Shown piece after piece: positions 25,213-35,761 of a DNA stretch of 64,000 bases (position 1 is the stretch's first letter; each line of letters opens with the position of its first letter). Location of the stretch: contig NZ_CP186480.1 in NCBI RefSeq assembly GCF_049354825.1, positions 1,364,001-1,428,000 on the forward strand. Direction: 5' to 3'. The notes under the pieces were generated by a model. That model made no database searches. It saw only the letters and a list, made by a program, of their open reading frames with translations, and was not told the DNA's origin. The position numbers were made by a program, and so were the translations under genes. This DNA comes from Novosphingobium sp049354825. GTDB taxonomy: Bacteria; Pseudomonadota; Alphaproteobacteria; Sphingomonadales; Sphingomonadaceae.

Positions 25213-26190
25213 ATGGCTGCTACAGCGACTGCGCGCCGCAAGATCGCGCTTATCGGCGCGGGCAACATCGGTGGCACGCTCGCCCACCTCGCCGCGCTAA
25301 AGGGCCTTGGCGATATCGTCCTGTTCGACGTGGTGGAAGGCGTGCCCCAGGGCAAGGCGCTCGACCTGTCGCAATGCGGCCCGGTCGAAGGCTTCGACGC
25401 GAAGATCACCGGCACCAACGACTATGCCGACATTGCCGGGGCCGACGTGATCATCGTCACCGCCGGCGTTGCCCGCAAGCCGGGCATGAGCCGCGATGAC
25501 CTGCTGGGCATCAACCTGAAAGTGATGAAGGCCGTGGGCGAAGGCATCGCCGCCAATGCGCCCGACGCCTTCGTGATCTGCATCACCAACCCGCTCGACG
25601 CGATGGTCTGGGCGCTGCGCGAATTTTCCGGCCTGCCGCACAACAAGGTCGTCGGCATGGCCGGCGTGCTGGATTCGGCACGCTTCGCCACCTTCCTGGC
25701 GTGGGAGTTCGGCGTCTCGGTCAAGGACGTGAACGCCTTCGTGCTGGGCGGCCACGGCGACACGATGGTCCCGGTGCTGTCCTATTCCACGATCAGCGGC
25801 ATCCCGGTCCATGACCTTGCCAAGATCAAGGGCGTCGATGCCGCCAAGCTCGACGAGATCGTCAAGCGCACCCGCGGCGGCGGCGGCGAGATCGTCGGCC
25901 TGCTCAAGACCGGCAGCGCCTTCTACGCCCCGGCCACCAGCGGCATCGCGATGGCCGAGGCCTATCTCTATGACCAGAAGCGCATCCTGCCCGTCGCCGC
26001 GCATGTCGACGGAAAGTACGGTCTGAACGGCCTGTACGTCGGCGTGCCCGCGGTGATCGGCGCCGGCGGCATCGAGGAAGTGGTCGAGATCGCCCTCTCG
26101 GACGAGGAAAAGGCCAATCTCAAGGTCTCCACCGAGGCGGTCGAGGAACTGCTGGTCGCCTGCCGAAACCTCGACGGCTCGCTCGCCTGA
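25213..26190 (+). CDS. mdh: malate dehydrogenase
   Basis: 325 residues of the LDH-like NAD-dependent malate dehydrogenase group (alphaproteobacterial type). NAD motif GAGNIGGTLAHLAA; substrate arginines in VARKPGMSRDD and the NLKVM region; VICITNPLDAMVW; and the catalytic His in VLGGHGDTMVPV. It oxidises malate to oxaloacetate in the TCA cycle. The start chosen is the ATG before AATATARRKIALIG, since sequence before it is not family-like. First gene of a TCA operon, 34 bases before sucD. Confidence 0.97.
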   Translation: MAATATARRKIALIGAGNIGGTLAHLAALKGLGDIVLFDVVEGVPQGKALDLSQCGPVEGFDAKITGTNDYADIAGADVIIVTAGVARKPGMSRDDLLGINLKVMKAVGEGIAANAPDAFVICITNPLDAMVWALREFSGLPHNKVVGMAGVLDSARFATFLAWEFGVSVKDVNAFVLGGHGDTMVPVLSYSTISGIPVHDLAKIKGVDAAKLDEIVKRTRGGGGEIVGLLKTGSAFYAPATSGIAMAEAYLYDQKRILPVAAHVDGKYGLNGLYVGVPAVIGAGGIEEVVEIALSDEEKANLKVSTEAVEELLVACRNLDGSLA

Positions 26191-26224
26191 GCTTCCCTTT
26201 TTCCGGATCAGGAAGGATATTCCG

Positions 26225-27115
<891 letters not shown>

Positions 27116-27170
27116 CGGCTGCGCGCTTCCTGACGGGAGCGCGACCGCCAGGTCATAAGGAGCCCTGACG

Positions 27171-29999
27171 ATGGGCAACGAACTGCACGATTTCCTTCCC
27201 GACGATCCGCAGCCGGGGCCAAGCTGGCAGCGCGCCGGCTGGCCCGCGGTGGGCGGCGCCGCCGAGGACGACCTGACCCAGGCGCTTGACCCGACGACGC
27301 TGACCGGCGCGGTCAAGGCGGCGGCGAAGAAGGACGGCGCGCCCGCCCTGGACGGCGCGGCGCTGGAACAGGCGTGCATGGATTCGATCCGCGCGATGAT
27401 GCTGATCCGCACGTACCGGGTGCGCGGGCACCTGGCCGCCGATCTCGATCCGCTGGGGCTGTCCAAGCAGGAGCTGCCCGCGGATCTTTCCGCCGCGTGG
27501 CACGGCTTCGACACCGCGGCGATGGACCGCAAGGTTTACCTGGGCGGCGCATTCGGAATGACCTGGGCAACCGTGCGCGAGCTCGAAGCCGTCCTCAAGG
27601 CCAATTACTGCGGCAAGGTCGGCTTCGAATACATGCACATCGCCGATGTCGAGGAACGCCGCTTCATCCAGGACCGGATCGAGGGCGGCGACAAGTCGAT
27701 CGACTTCACCGCCACCGGCAAGAAGGCGATCCTGGCCGCGGTGATCCGCGGTGAGCAGTACGAGAAGTTCCTCGGCAAGAAGTACGTCGGCACCAAGCGG
27801 TTCGGCCTCGACGGCGGGGAATCGATGATTCCCGCGCTGGAAGCCGTGATCAAGTACGGCGGCCAGCTGGGCGTGCGCGAGATCGTCTACGGCATGGCGC
27901 ACCGCGGCCGGCTCAACGTGCTGGCGAACGTGCTGGCCAAGCCCTACAAGGTGATCTTCCACGAATTCTCGGGCGGCACCGCCAATCCCGAGGACGTCGG
28001 CGGGTCGGGCGACGTCAAGTATCACCTCGGCACCAGCGGCGACCGCGAATTCGACGGCATCAAGGTTCACATGAGCCTGGTGCCCAACCCCAGCCACCTC
28101 GAGACGGTCGACCCGGTCGTGCTGGGCAAGACCCGCGCCAACCAGTCGGTCCGCGACGATATCGGCGAAGGCAAGCACAAGCAGGTCCTGCCGGTGCTGA
28201 TCCACGGCGACGCGGCCTTTGCGGGCCAGGGCATCGTCTGGGAGTGCTTCGGCTTTTCCGGCGTGAAGGGCTACAACACCGGCGGCTGCATCCACTTCGT
28301 CATCAACAACCAGATCGGCTTCACCACCAGCCCCCAGTTCAGCCGCGGGTCGCCGTACCCGTCGGACGTGGCCAAGGGCGTGATGGCGCCGATCCTCCAC
28401 GTCAACGGCGACGATCCCGAGGCGGTGACCTTCGCCTGCAAGCTGGCGATCGATTACCGCCAGACGTTCGGGCGCGACATCGTGATCGACATGTGGTGCT
28501 ATCGCCGCTTCGGCCATAACGAGGGCGACGAGCCCAGTTTCACCCAGCCGCTGATGTACCAGCAGATCCGTCAGCATCCCGCCGTCAGCGCGCTCTATGC
28601 CGCGCGGCTGGAACAGCAGGGCGTGATCGCCAAGGGCGACGCCGCGACACTGGAAGCGCAGTTCACCGCCACGCTGGAAGAGGAATTCGAAGCCTCCAAG
28701 AGCTACAAGGCCAATGCTGCCGACTGGTTCGGCGGCCGCTGGACCGGCCTGCACGCCCCCGCCGACCCGGAGACCGCGCGCCGCAATGTTTCCACCGGCA
28801 TCGAGCAGAAGCTGTTCGACAGCCTGGGCCGTACTCTGACCACGGTTCCCGACGGCGTGACGATCCACAAGACGCTGGGCCGCGTGCTCGACGCCAAGCG
28901 CGAGATGTTCAAGGGCGGCAGCGGTTTCGACTGGGCGACGGCCGAGGCGCTCGCATTCGGCAGCCTGCTGTCCGAAGGGTACGGCGTGCGCCTGTCGGGC
29001 CAGGATTCGGGGCGCGGCACGTTCAGCCAGCGCCACGCCGTCTGGGTCGACCAGACGACCGAGGCCAAGTACGTGCCGCTGTCCACCGTTCCGCACGGCA
29101 CGTTCGAGGTCCACGACAGCCCGCTCAGCGAATACGGCGTGCTGGGCTTTGAATACGGCTACGCCAGTGCCGAGCCGAAAAGCCTGGTGCTGTGGGAAGC
29201 GCAGTTCGGCGATTTCGCCAACGGCGCGCAGATCGTGATCGACCAGTACATCGCCGCATCGGAAGCGAAGTGGCTGCGCGCCAACGGCCTGGTGCTGCTT
29301 CTGCCGCACGGTTACGAAGGCCAGGGGCCGGAGCATTCGTCGGCGCGGCTGGAACGGTACCTGCAGCTGTGCGCGCAGGACAACATGCAGGTCTGCAACA
29401 TCACCAGCCCGGCCAATTACTTCCACGTCCTGCGCCGGCAGATGCACCGGCCGTTCCGCAAGCCGCTGATCATCATGACGCCCAAGAGCCTGCTGCGCCA
29501 TCCGCTGGCCCGCAGCGAAGCGTCGGAGTTCGTCGGCGAGGCGCACTTCAAGCGGATCCTGTCGGACCGCAACGGCGCCGCCGATGCCGAGACGAAGCGC
29601 GTCGTGCTGTGCTCGGGCAAGGTTGCCTACGACCTGATGGAAGCGCGCGACGGCGCCGGGGTCACCGACACGCAGATCATCCGGATCGAGCAGATCTACC
29701 CCTTCCCCGGCGAACCGCTGGCGCTGCGCCTGTCGAAGATGCCGAACCTGGAAGACGTGGTCTGGTGCCAGGAAGAGCCGAAGAACAACGGTGCCTGGTT
29801 CTTCGTCGAGCCGATGGTGGAAGAGGCGCTTGCCGCTGCAAAGGCCGGTGTCGCGCGGGCCCGCTATGCCGGCCGCACCGCCGCCGCCTCGCCCGCGACC
29901 GGCCTTGCCAAGCGCCACGCCGCCGAACAGACCGCGCTGGTTGCCGATGCGCTGGCGCTGTCGGTCCGGTCCGAAATCCGCCGCAAGCAGAAGGCCTGA
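27171..29999 (+). CDS. sucA: 2-oxoglutarate dehydrogenase E1 component
   Basis: 942 residues, full length. A short N-terminal E2-binding segment (NELHDFLPDDPQPGPSW) is followed by the TPP-binding core: MAHRGRLNVLANVLAK, GDAAFAGQG, NNQIGFTT and the RRFGHNEGDEPSFTQP block. A transketolase-like pyrimidine domain (YGVRLSGQDSGRGTFSQRHAV) and the C-terminal domain follow. It decarboxylates 2-oxoglutarate and hands the succinyl group to lipoyl-E2. Together with sucB and lpd it completes the complex in one operon. A huge antisense open frame covering this gene is only a shadow of its codon bias. Confidence 0.97.
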   Translation: MGNELHDFLPDDPQPGPSWQRAGWPAVGGAAEDDLTQALDPTTLTGAVKAAAKKDGAPALDGAALEQACMDSIRAMMLIRTYRVRGHLAADLDPLGLSKQELPADLSAAWHGFDTAAMDRKVYLGGAFGMTWATVRELEAVLKANYCGKVGFEYMHIADVEERRFIQDRIEGGDKSIDFTATGKKAILAAVIRGEQYEKFLGKKYVGTKRFGLDGGESMIPALEAVIKYGGQLGVREIVYGMAHRGRLNVLANVLAKPYKVIFHEFSGGTANPEDVGGSGDVKYHLGTSGDREFDGIKVHMSLVPNPSHLETVDPVVLGKTRANQSVRDDIGEGKHKQVLPVLIHGDAAFAGQGIVWECFGFSGVKGYNTGGCIHFVINNQIGFTTSPQFSRGSPYPSDVAKGVMAPILHVNGDDPEAVTFACKLAIDYRQTFGRDIVIDMWCYRRFGHNEGDEPSFTQPLMYQQIRQHPAVSALYAARLEQQGVIAKGDAATLEAQFTATLEEEFEASKSYKANAADWFGGRWTGLHAPADPETARRNVSTGIEQKLFDSLGRTLTTVPDGVTIHKTLGRVLDAKREMFKGGSGFDWATAEALAFGSLLSEGYGVRLSGQDSGRGTFSQRHAVWVDQTTEAKYVPLSTVPHGTFEVHDSPLSEYGVLGFEYGYASAEPKSLVLWEAQFGDFANGAQIVIDQYIAASEAKWLRANGLVLLLPHGYEGQGPEHSSARLERYLQLCAQDNMQVCNITSPANYFHVLRRQMHRPFRKPLIIMTPKSLLRHPLARSEASEFVGEAHFKRILSDRNGAADAETKRVVLCSGKVAYDLMEARDGAGVTDTQIIRIEQIYPFPGEPLALRLSKMPNLEDVVWCQEEPKNNGAWFFVEPMVEEALAAAKAGVARARYAGRTAAASPATGLAKRHAAEQTALVADALALSVRSEIRRKQKA

Positions 30000-30021
30000 A
30001 CCGGCCAGCTCGGGAGTCATC

Positions 30022-31290
30022 ATGTCCACTGAAGTCAAAGTCCCCACGCTGGGCGAATCCGTTGCCGAAGCCACCATCGGCGAATGGCTCAAGCAGCCGG
30101 GCGACGCCGTCGCCATCGACGAGCCGATCGCCAGCCTCGAGACCGACAAGGTCGCCATCGAGGTGACCTCGCCGGTGGCGGGCACGATGGGCGCGCAGCT
30201 CGCCAAGGTGGGCGACAACGTCAACGTCGACGCGGTGATCGCCACGATCGAGGACGGCACCCCGGCCGCCGGCGCCGAACCGGTTGCCGAGCGCAAGGAC
30301 CCCGCCCCCGCCACACCGGCCGCGGCACCGGCTCCGGCCGCCAATCCTGCCGCCGCTTCCGCCCAGGCGCCCGAGGCAGCCGCCGACGCGGCCGCGCTGT
30401 CCCCCGCGGTGCGCCGTGCCGTGCTGGAACACGGGATCGACCCCGCCACGGTCAAGGGTACCGGCAAGGACGGCCGCCTGACCAAGGAAGACGTCGTCGC
30501 CGCCGCGGCGACGAAGCAGGAAATGGCCAAGGCCGCGCCGGCGCCCGCCGTCGCCGCGCCGGCCTCCGCCCCCGCCGCCCCTGCGGGCGACCGCGGCGAG
30601 GAGCGCGTCAGGATGACGCGCCTGCGCCAGACGATCGCCAAGCGCCTGAAAAGCGCGCAGGACACCGCCGCGCTGCTGACCACCTTCAACGATTGCGACA
30701 TGAGCGCGGTGATCGCCGCGCGCGAGCAGTTCAAGGAAGCCTTCGAGAAGAAGCACGGCGTCAAGCTCGGCTTCATGAGCTTCTTTGCCAAGGCCGCCTG
30801 CCTGGCCCTGAAGGACATCCCCGCGGTCAACGCCCAGATCGACGGCGAGGAGATCGTCTATCACCCCTACGTCGACCTGTCCGTCGCGGTCAGCGCGCCC
30901 AACGGCCTGGTGGTCCCCGTGGTCCGCAACGTCGACGCGCTGTCTTTCGCCGAAATCGAAAAGGCGATCGCCGCGCTGGGCAAGAAGGCCAAGGACGGCG
31001 CGCTGACGATGGACGACATGAAGGGCGGCACCTTCACGATTTCCAACGGCGGCATTTTCGGCGGCCTGATGTCCACCCCGATCATCAATCCGCCGCAGTC
31101 GGCGGTGCTGGGCCTGCACCGCATCGAAGACCGCCCGGTCGTGCGCGACGGCCAGATCGTGATCCGCCCGATGATGTACCTGGCGCTGTCCTACGACCAC
31201 CGCCTGATCGACGGGCGCGAGGCGGTGACCGCGCTGAAGACGATCAAGGAAGCGATCGAGAACCCGACCCGCCTGCTGATCGACCTTTGA
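30022..31290 (+). CDS. sucB: 2-oxoglutarate dehydrogenase E2, dihydrolipoyl succinyltransferase
   Basis: 422 residues. One lipoyl domain (residues about 1-78, lipoyl Lys43 in LETDKVAIEV), an Ala/Pro linker, a peripheral-subunit-binding domain (SPAVRRAVLEHGIDPATVKG), a second Ala/Pro linker and the acyltransferase domain with the catalytic block SYDHRLIDGREAV. GGGAG precedes the ATG. It transfers succinyl groups to CoA. The start lies 22 bases after the sucA stop. Confidence 0.97.
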   Translation: MSTEVKVPTLGESVAEATIGEWLKQPGDAVAIDEPIASLETDKVAIEVTSPVAGTMGAQLAKVGDNVNVDAVIATIEDGTPAAGAEPVAERKDPAPATPAAAPAPAANPAAASAQAPEAAADAAALSPAVRRAVLEHGIDPATVKGTGKDGRLTKEDVVAAAATKQEMAKAAPAPAVAAPASAPAAPAGDRGEERVRMTRLRQTIAKRLKSAQDTAALLTTFNDCDMSAVIAAREQFKEAFEKKHGVKLGFMSFFAKAACLALKDIPAVNAQIDGEEIVYHPYVDLSVAVSAPNGLVVPVVRNVDALSFAEIEKAIAALGKKAKDGALTMDDMKGGTFTISNGGIFGGLMSTPIINPPQSAVLGLHRIEDRPVVRDGQIVIRPMMYLALSYDHRLIDGREAVTALKTIKEAIENPTRLLIDL

Positions 31291-31300
31291 GGACAAGACC

Positions 31301-32719
31301 ATGGCTGACTACGATTACGACGTCCTGATCATCGGATCCGGCCCGGGCGGCTATGTCGCCGCCATTCGCGCCGGCCAGCTCGGGCTCAAGACGGCGTGCG
31401 TCGAAAGCCGCGAAACACTGGGCGGGACCTGCCTCAACGTCGGCTGCATCCCGTCGAAGGCGATGCTGCACGCATCCGAATACTTCGACGCGGCCGCCAA
31501 TGGCACCATGGCCAAGATGGGCGTCAAGGTCACGCCCGAGCTGGACCTGCCGACGATGCACGCGCAGCGGCTCGACGCGGTCAAGCAGCTGACCAGCGGC
31601 ATCGCGTTCCTGTTCAAGAAGAACAAGGTCGACTGGCTGAAGGGCCACGCCACGTTCAAGGACGCGCACAGCGTCGACGTTGCCGGCAAGACGGTCACCG
31701 CACGCAACATCGTGATCGCCACCGGCTCGTCGGTCACCCCGCTTCCGGGCGTGACGATCGACGAGAAGGTTGTCGTATCGTCTACCGGCGCGCTCGAACT
31801 GCAAGCCGTGCCCAAGAAGATGATCGTGATCGGCGGCGGCGTGATCGGGCTTGAACTGGGCAGCGTCTGGCGCCGCCTGGGCGCAGAGGTCACCGTGGTC
31901 GAATTCCTCGACCAGCTGCTGCCGGGCATGGACATGGACGTGCGAAAGGAGGCCGCCAAGATCTTCAAGAAGCAGGGCATGGCCCTGATGCTTGGCACCA
32001 AGGTGACCGGCGTCGCCGTCAACGGCGCTTCGGCCAGCGTTTCAGTCGAACCGGCTGCCGGCGGCGCGCGAACCACGCTCGAAGCGGACTGCGTGCTCGT
32101 CTCGATCGGGCGCAAGCCCAACACCGACGGGCTGGGCCTCGAAGCGATCGGGCTGGAGGTGAACAAGCGCGGCCAGATCGAAACCGACCACGATTTCCGC
32201 ACCAAGGTCGCCACTGACGAGGGCGGCGTGTGGGCGATCGGCGACGTGATCCCGGGCCCGATGCTGGCGCACAAGGCCGAGGACGAAGGCATCGCCGTGG
32301 CCGAGAACATCGCCGGGCTGACGGGCATCGTCAATCACGCGGTGATCCCGGGCGTGGTCTATACCCTGCCCGAATTCGCCGGCGTCGGCCTGACCGAGGA
32401 GCAAGCGCTCGAACAGGCCGGCGGCGACAAGGCCGCGATCAAGGTCGGCAAGTTCCCGATGCTGGCCAACAGCCGCGCCAAGACCAACCACGAACCCGAC
32501 GGTTTCGTGAAGATCATCGCCGATGCCAAGACCGACCGCGTGCTGGGCGTGTGGTGCATCGCTACCGTCGCCGGCACGATGATCGCCGAAGCCGCGCTGG
32601 CGATGGAATTTGGCGCCACCAGCGAGGATATCGCCTATACTTGCCACGCCCACCCAACCCATTCGGAAGCGATCAAGGAAGCGGCGATGGCAGTGACCGG
32701 CAAGGCGATCCACATCTGA
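31301..32719 (+). CDS. lpd: dihydrolipoyl dehydrogenase (E3)
   Basis: 472 residues. FAD motif IIGSGPGGYVAAIRAGQ; redox-active disulfide in GGTCLNVGCIPSKAML; NAD motif VIGGGVIGLELGSVW; a second FAD contact AIGDVIPGPMLAHKA; and the catalytic His-Glu pair HAHPTHSEAI at the C-terminus. It reoxidises the dihydrolipoyl arm of E2. It begins ten bases after sucB and is the last gene of the TCA operon before a hairpin. Confidence 0.97.
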   Translation: MADYDYDVLIIGSGPGGYVAAIRAGQLGLKTACVESRETLGGTCLNVGCIPSKAMLHASEYFDAAANGTMAKMGVKVTPELDLPTMHAQRLDAVKQLTSGIAFLFKKNKVDWLKGHATFKDAHSVDVAGKTVTARNIVIATGSSVTPLPGVTIDEKVVVSSTGALELQAVPKKMIVIGGGVIGLELGSVWRRLGAEVTVVEFLDQLLPGMDMDVRKEAAKIFKKQGMALMLGTKVTGVAVNGASASVSVEPAAGGARTTLEADCVLVSIGRKPNTDGLGLEAIGLEVNKRGQIETDHDFRTKVATDEGGVWAIGDVIPGPMLAHKAEDEGIAVAENIAGLTGIVNHAVIPGVVYTLPEFAGVGLTEEQALEQAGGDKAAIKVGKFPMLANSRAKTNHEPDGFVKIIADAKTDRVLGVWCIATVAGTMIAEAALAMEFGATSEDIAYTCHAHPTHSEAIKEAAMAVTGKAIHI

Positions 32720-32724
32720 TCGCG

Positions 32725-32758
32725 GTCCACGCCGGCGCCCGGCTTGGGCGGCGTGGAC
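32725..32758 (+). terminator. hairpin after lpd, probable operon end
   Basis: GTCCACGCC (32725-32733) pairs with GGCGTGGAC (32750-32758). An inner GCCC/GGGC stem (32737-32740 with 32746-32749) extends it. It begins just after the lpd stop. No T tract, so strength is uncertain. Confidence 0.5.
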
Positions 32759-32802
32759 AGGCCCTGGCATCTCTGTCAAACCGCCCGCGCAAGGGGGCCG
32801 AT

Positions 32803-33870
32803 TTGACCGTTTTCAATAACATCCAGGTCCTCCGCGCGATCGCCGCGCTGATGGTGGTGATCGTCCACATCACCAACGCGCCGCAAGTCCTGGGGCCCGA
32901 CGTTCACGGGCTCTACGGCGTCGACTTGTTCTTCGTCATCAGCGGTTTCGTGATGATGGTATCGACGATGAACAGGTCGCTGACACCGTGGCAGTTCATG
33001 GAAAAGCGCCTGATCCGCATCGTTCCGCTGTACTGGGCGGCGACGCTGGGCGTCTTCCTGATCGCGCTGCTGGCACCGGCGCTGGTCAAGGCCACCCGTC
33101 CCGACCTGGTCGAGCTGGCCAAGTCGCTGTTGTTCATCGCCTTCGAAAAGTCGAACGGCCAGGTCAAGCCGGTGCTGTTCCAGGGCTGGACCCTTAACTT
33201 CGAAATGCTGTTTTACGTGCTGTTCGCCGCGGCCATGGTGCTGAAGCGGCCGTGGGCGCGCTTCGGTGCGGTCACCGCCTTCCTGATGGTGCTGATCGCA
33301 GCCGGGCGACTGTTTACCGGCGGGCCGGTGTTCCAGTTCTACACCGGGCTCATTACGCTGGAATTCGTGTTCGGGATGCTGGCCGGGCTGATCGTCGCGC
33401 ATCTGCCGCAAGGGCCGGCCTGGCGCCCCTTCGCGCTGGCCGTCGTCGTGGTCGGCCTCTACCTGGTGTTCCACGGCGCCTACGCCTCGTTCGAGGAACG
33501 CGGCATATTCATCGGCATTCCGGCCTTTTTCGTGATCCTGGCGGCAGCCTGGCTGGAACGGATGGGCTGGGCGGTCCGTTCGCCGTTCCTGCTCCTGCTC
33601 GGCGCGACCAGCTACGCACTCTATCTCAGCCACCCGTTCGTGGTCATCGCGATGGAAAAGCTGGCCGCCGCCAGCGGCGTCGGGCCCGCGATCGGCCCGG
33701 TCGCGCTGTTCGCGCTGCTGGTCGTGGCGGCGCAAGTCGTCGCCTGGCTGATCCACCGGCTGTACGAACAGCCCGCCGACCGGCTGATCAAGCGCCGCAT
33801 CGGCGGCGTGGCCCTGCGCCGCGACCCGGCGCAAGTCCCGCCGGGCGAGCCGGCCTCGGAAACCGCCTGA
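32803..33870 (+). CDS. acyltransferase family 3 (OafA/NodX-like) membrane protein
   Basis: 355 residues, about ten membrane segments. The catalytic N-terminal block is NIQVLRAIAALMVVIVH, followed by GVDLFFVISGFVMMV and RIVPLYW, diagnostic of acyltransferase-3 proteins that acylate sugars or lipids on the membrane. The C-terminus ends in the usual LYEQPADRLIKRR. The start is a TTG with AAGGGGG six bases upstream; earlier in-frame sequence overlaps lpd and is not family-like. A second member of the same family lies inside the ribosomal operon at 42405-43433. Confidence 0.9.
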   Translation: MTVFNNIQVLRAIAALMVVIVHITNAPQVLGPDVHGLYGVDLFFVISGFVMMVSTMNRSLTPWQFMEKRLIRIVPLYWAATLGVFLIALLAPALVKATRPDLVELAKSLLFIAFEKSNGQVKPVLFQGWTLNFEMLFYVLFAAAMVLKRPWARFGAVTAFLMVLIAAGRLFTGGPVFQFYTGLITLEFVFGMLAGLIVAHLPQGPAWRPFALAVVVVGLYLVFHGAYASFEERGIFIGIPAFFVILAAAWLERMGWAVRSPFLLLLGATSYALYLSHPFVVIAMEKLAAASGVGPAIGPVALFALLVVAAQVVAWLIHRLYEQPADRLIKRRIGGVALRRDPAQVPPGEPASETA

Positions 33871-34560
33871 ATGGGCAGCGGCGCGGCAATGCGCAAGCTG
33901 GCCCGCTGGCACATCTGGCTGGGCTGGCTGGCGGCGGTGCCGCTGCTGATCTGGCTGGGAAGCGGCCTGTTCATGGCCGCCCGCCCGATCGAGGAGGTAC
34001 GCGGCGAGGCGCTGCGGCGGGCGGCGGTGCCGATGCCCCTGTCCGGTCTGGTCCTCCCGCGCGAGCCGGTTGTCGCGACGAAGCTGGCGCTGGTCGATCA
34101 ACGCGGCCGACCGACCTGGATCGTGACCGATGCGGACGGGGCCACCGGCCGCTATTCCGCCCGCGACGGTCTCCCGCTCGGCCCGGTTGGCGCGGCGGAG
34201 GCGCGCGAACTGGTGGCGGCAGCATGGAACGGCACCGCGGCGTTGAGCGCGCTGCGCCGTTTCCCCCGCGATGCCCCGCCGGGCGATCTGCGCCAGTCAC
34301 GGCCCAGTTGGCAGGCGACCTTCGCCGATGGCGCGCACCTCTACATCGATGCCGACAGCGGTGCCGTGCTGGCGGTCCGCACCCGCTGGTGGCGCGCCTA
34401 CGACCTTGCCTGGGGCCTGCACATCATGGACCTGCAAACGCGCGAGGACAGCAGCAACGCGTTCCTGTGGCTGTTCGGCACGCTGGCGTTGGCAATGGCG
34501 CTGCTGGGCGCGGCGCTGCTGTTCCGGCGGCGGCGCACGGCAACCGGGCGGCGCGCGTGA
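33871..34560 (+). CDS. PepSY-domain membrane protein
   Basis: 229 residues. Membrane segment near the N-terminus (HIWLGWLAAVPLLIWLGSGLFMA), a periplasmic domain with PepSY-like strands (YIDADSGAVLAVRTRWWRAYDLAWGLHIMDLQ), and a second membrane segment near the C-terminus (LWLFGTLALAMALLGAALLF) with a basic tail. Such proteins are often linked to iron-siderophore reduction or peptidase control. The ATG follows the upstream stop directly; an alternative ATG six codons later (MRKLARWH) is equally plausible. Its TGA overlaps the next GTG. Confidence 0.8.
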   Translation: MGSGAAMRKLARWHIWLGWLAAVPLLIWLGSGLFMAARPIEEVRGEALRRAAVPMPLSGLVLPREPVVATKLALVDQRGRPTWIVTDADGATGRYSARDGLPLGPVGAAEARELVAAAWNGTAALSALRRFPRDAPPGDLRQSRPSWQATFADGAHLYIDADSGAVLAVRTRWWRAYDLAWGLHIMDLQTREDSSNAFLWLFGTLALAMALLGAALLFRRRRTATGRRA

Positions 34561-35168
34561 TCCCGGTCATGCCGCCCTGGCTCGACCTGCTCGGCACCGC
34601 GGTCTTCGCGCTGACCGGGGCGCTCCTCGCGGCGCGACTGGGGCAGACTTTCGTCACGTGCGCGTTCTTCGCGCTCATCACCGGGGTGGGCGGCGGATCG
34701 GTGCGCGACCTGCTGATCGGCGCGCCGGTGTTCTGGGTACGCGACCCCTGGGTGGCACCGGTATGCCTGGCGGTGGCGCTGCTGGCGTGGTTCACGCCGC
34801 ACCGCTGGTGGGACGGCAAGGGACTGGAATGGGCGGACGCCGCGGGCCTGGGCGGCTACGCGGTGCTGGGCACTGCCAAGGCGGTCGCCTATGGGCTGAC
34901 GCCGATCCCGGCAGTGCTGATGGGAGTGATTACTGGCTGCGTCGGCGGCATCATCCGCGACGTGCTGGCCGGCCGCCCGTCGATCCTGATGCGGCCCGAA
35001 CTTTACGTGACCGCGGCGGCGCTGGCCGCGGGGCTCTGCGCGGTCCTGCCGCTGCTGGGCGTTCCCATGGCCGCGGCCTGGGTGATCGCGGCGGCTGCGG
35101 GCTTTGCCTTGCGCGGCGCCGCGATCCGCTGGCAACTCGCGCTGCCGGCCTACCGCGCCGACGACTGA
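34557..35168 (+). CDS. TRIC/UPF0126 family cation channel protein
   Basis: 203 residues, seven predicted membrane segments in two repeats. Each repeat carries the family's glycine-arginine motif: TGVGGGSVRDLLIG and TGCVGGIIRDVLAGRPSI. Prokaryotic relatives form trimeric cation (K+) channels. GTG start overlapping the PepSY stop (GTGA); an ATG four codons later is the alternative. It is followed by a strong convergent terminator. Confidence 0.87.
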   Translation: MIPVMPPWLDLLGTAVFALTGALLAARLGQTFVTCAFFALITGVGGGSVRDLLIGAPVFWVRDPWVAPVCLAVALLAWFTPHRWWDGKGLEWADAAGLGGYAVLGTAKAVAYGLTPIPAVLMGVITGCVGGIIRDVLAGRPSILMRPELYVTAAALAAGLCAVLPLLGVPMAAAWVIAAAAGFALRGAAIRWQLALPAYRADD

Positions 35169-35174
35169 CAGGAA

Positions 35175-35199
35175 GCGGCCCGGGATCTACCCGGGCCGC
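35175..35199. terminator. convergent hairpin terminator
   Basis: GCGGCCCGGG (35175-35184) and CCCGGGCCGC (35190-35199) form a perfect 10-bp stem with a five-base loop, between the TRIC gene (+) and the exported unknown (-). It can serve both directions, though T tracts are poor. Confidence 0.65.
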
Positions 35200-35209
35200 C
35201 CTTGTCCAT

Positions 35210-35761
35210 TTACAGTCCGCGCAGTCCGCTGAAGTCGAGGTCGACGACGCGGCCGCGATCGATGCGGCACTTGAAGCTGCCGCTATCGGCGTAACCGCTG
35301 CGATTGCCCCAGCGGCTGTCGTAGCGGTTGTCGTAGCGGCCACCGTAGCCGCGGCCGTTCCAGCCATTGCCGCCGACAGTGATCTGGCCCTTCACTTCCC
35401 AGCCGCGGTCCTTGTCCTTGACCTGCGTGATGCGGGTGACCTCGGCGCGGCCGTAGCGGCTTGCCTGCTGGCGCGCGACGCCAACGCACTGCTCGACCGC
35501 GGCGCGCGGATCGCCGCGATAGCCGTAATTGCCACCATAGCGGTTGTCGTAGCGATCGCCGTAATCGTAGCCGCCATTGCGGCCCGAAGCCGCCGCGGCG
35601 ATGCCGCCGATGATCAGCGCGCCGGCGATGACATCACCGGTGCTGATGCCGCCGTTGCGGTAATCGCGGGCAACGGCCGGGGTGGCAGCGGACAAGGCCA
35701 TCGCGCCGACGGCGAGAGTGGCGAGGCTGCCCTTGGCGAGAGAGGAAAAGGGTGTCCTCAT
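35210..35761 (-). CDS. exported hypothetical protein, Gly/Tyr/Asn/Arg-rich
   Basis: 183 residues. Signal peptide with cleavage likely after ATPAVA. A hydrophobic glycine-rich segment (GDVIAGALIIGGIAAAASG) follows, then a tail with repeated tyrosine/arginine/glycine units (DRYDNRYGGNYGYRG; later GRYDNRYDSRWGN). A more ordered middle part (AVEQCVGVARQQASRYGRAEVTRI) lies between them. AAGGA lies upstream of the ATG. The composition suggests a cell-envelope or surface role. Family not recognised with certainty. Confidence 0.8.
   Translation of the reverse strand: MRTPFSSLAKGSLATLAVGAMALSAATPAVARDYRNGGISTGDVIAGALIIGGIAAAASGRNGGYDYGDRYDNRYGGNYGYRGDPRAAVEQCVGVARQQASRYGRAEVTRITQVKDKDRGWEVKGQITVGGNGWNGRGYGGRYDNRYDSRWGNRSGYADSGSFKCRIDRGRVVDLDFSGLRGL

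Noticed and set aside
27153..30830. Very long open frame (over 1,200 codons) on the minus strand opposite sucA-sucB
   Set aside because: It is the mirror of GC-rich codon bias in real genes. The translation is low-complexity Ala/Gly/Arg/Val with no family motif, while sucA and sucB on the plus strand are certain.
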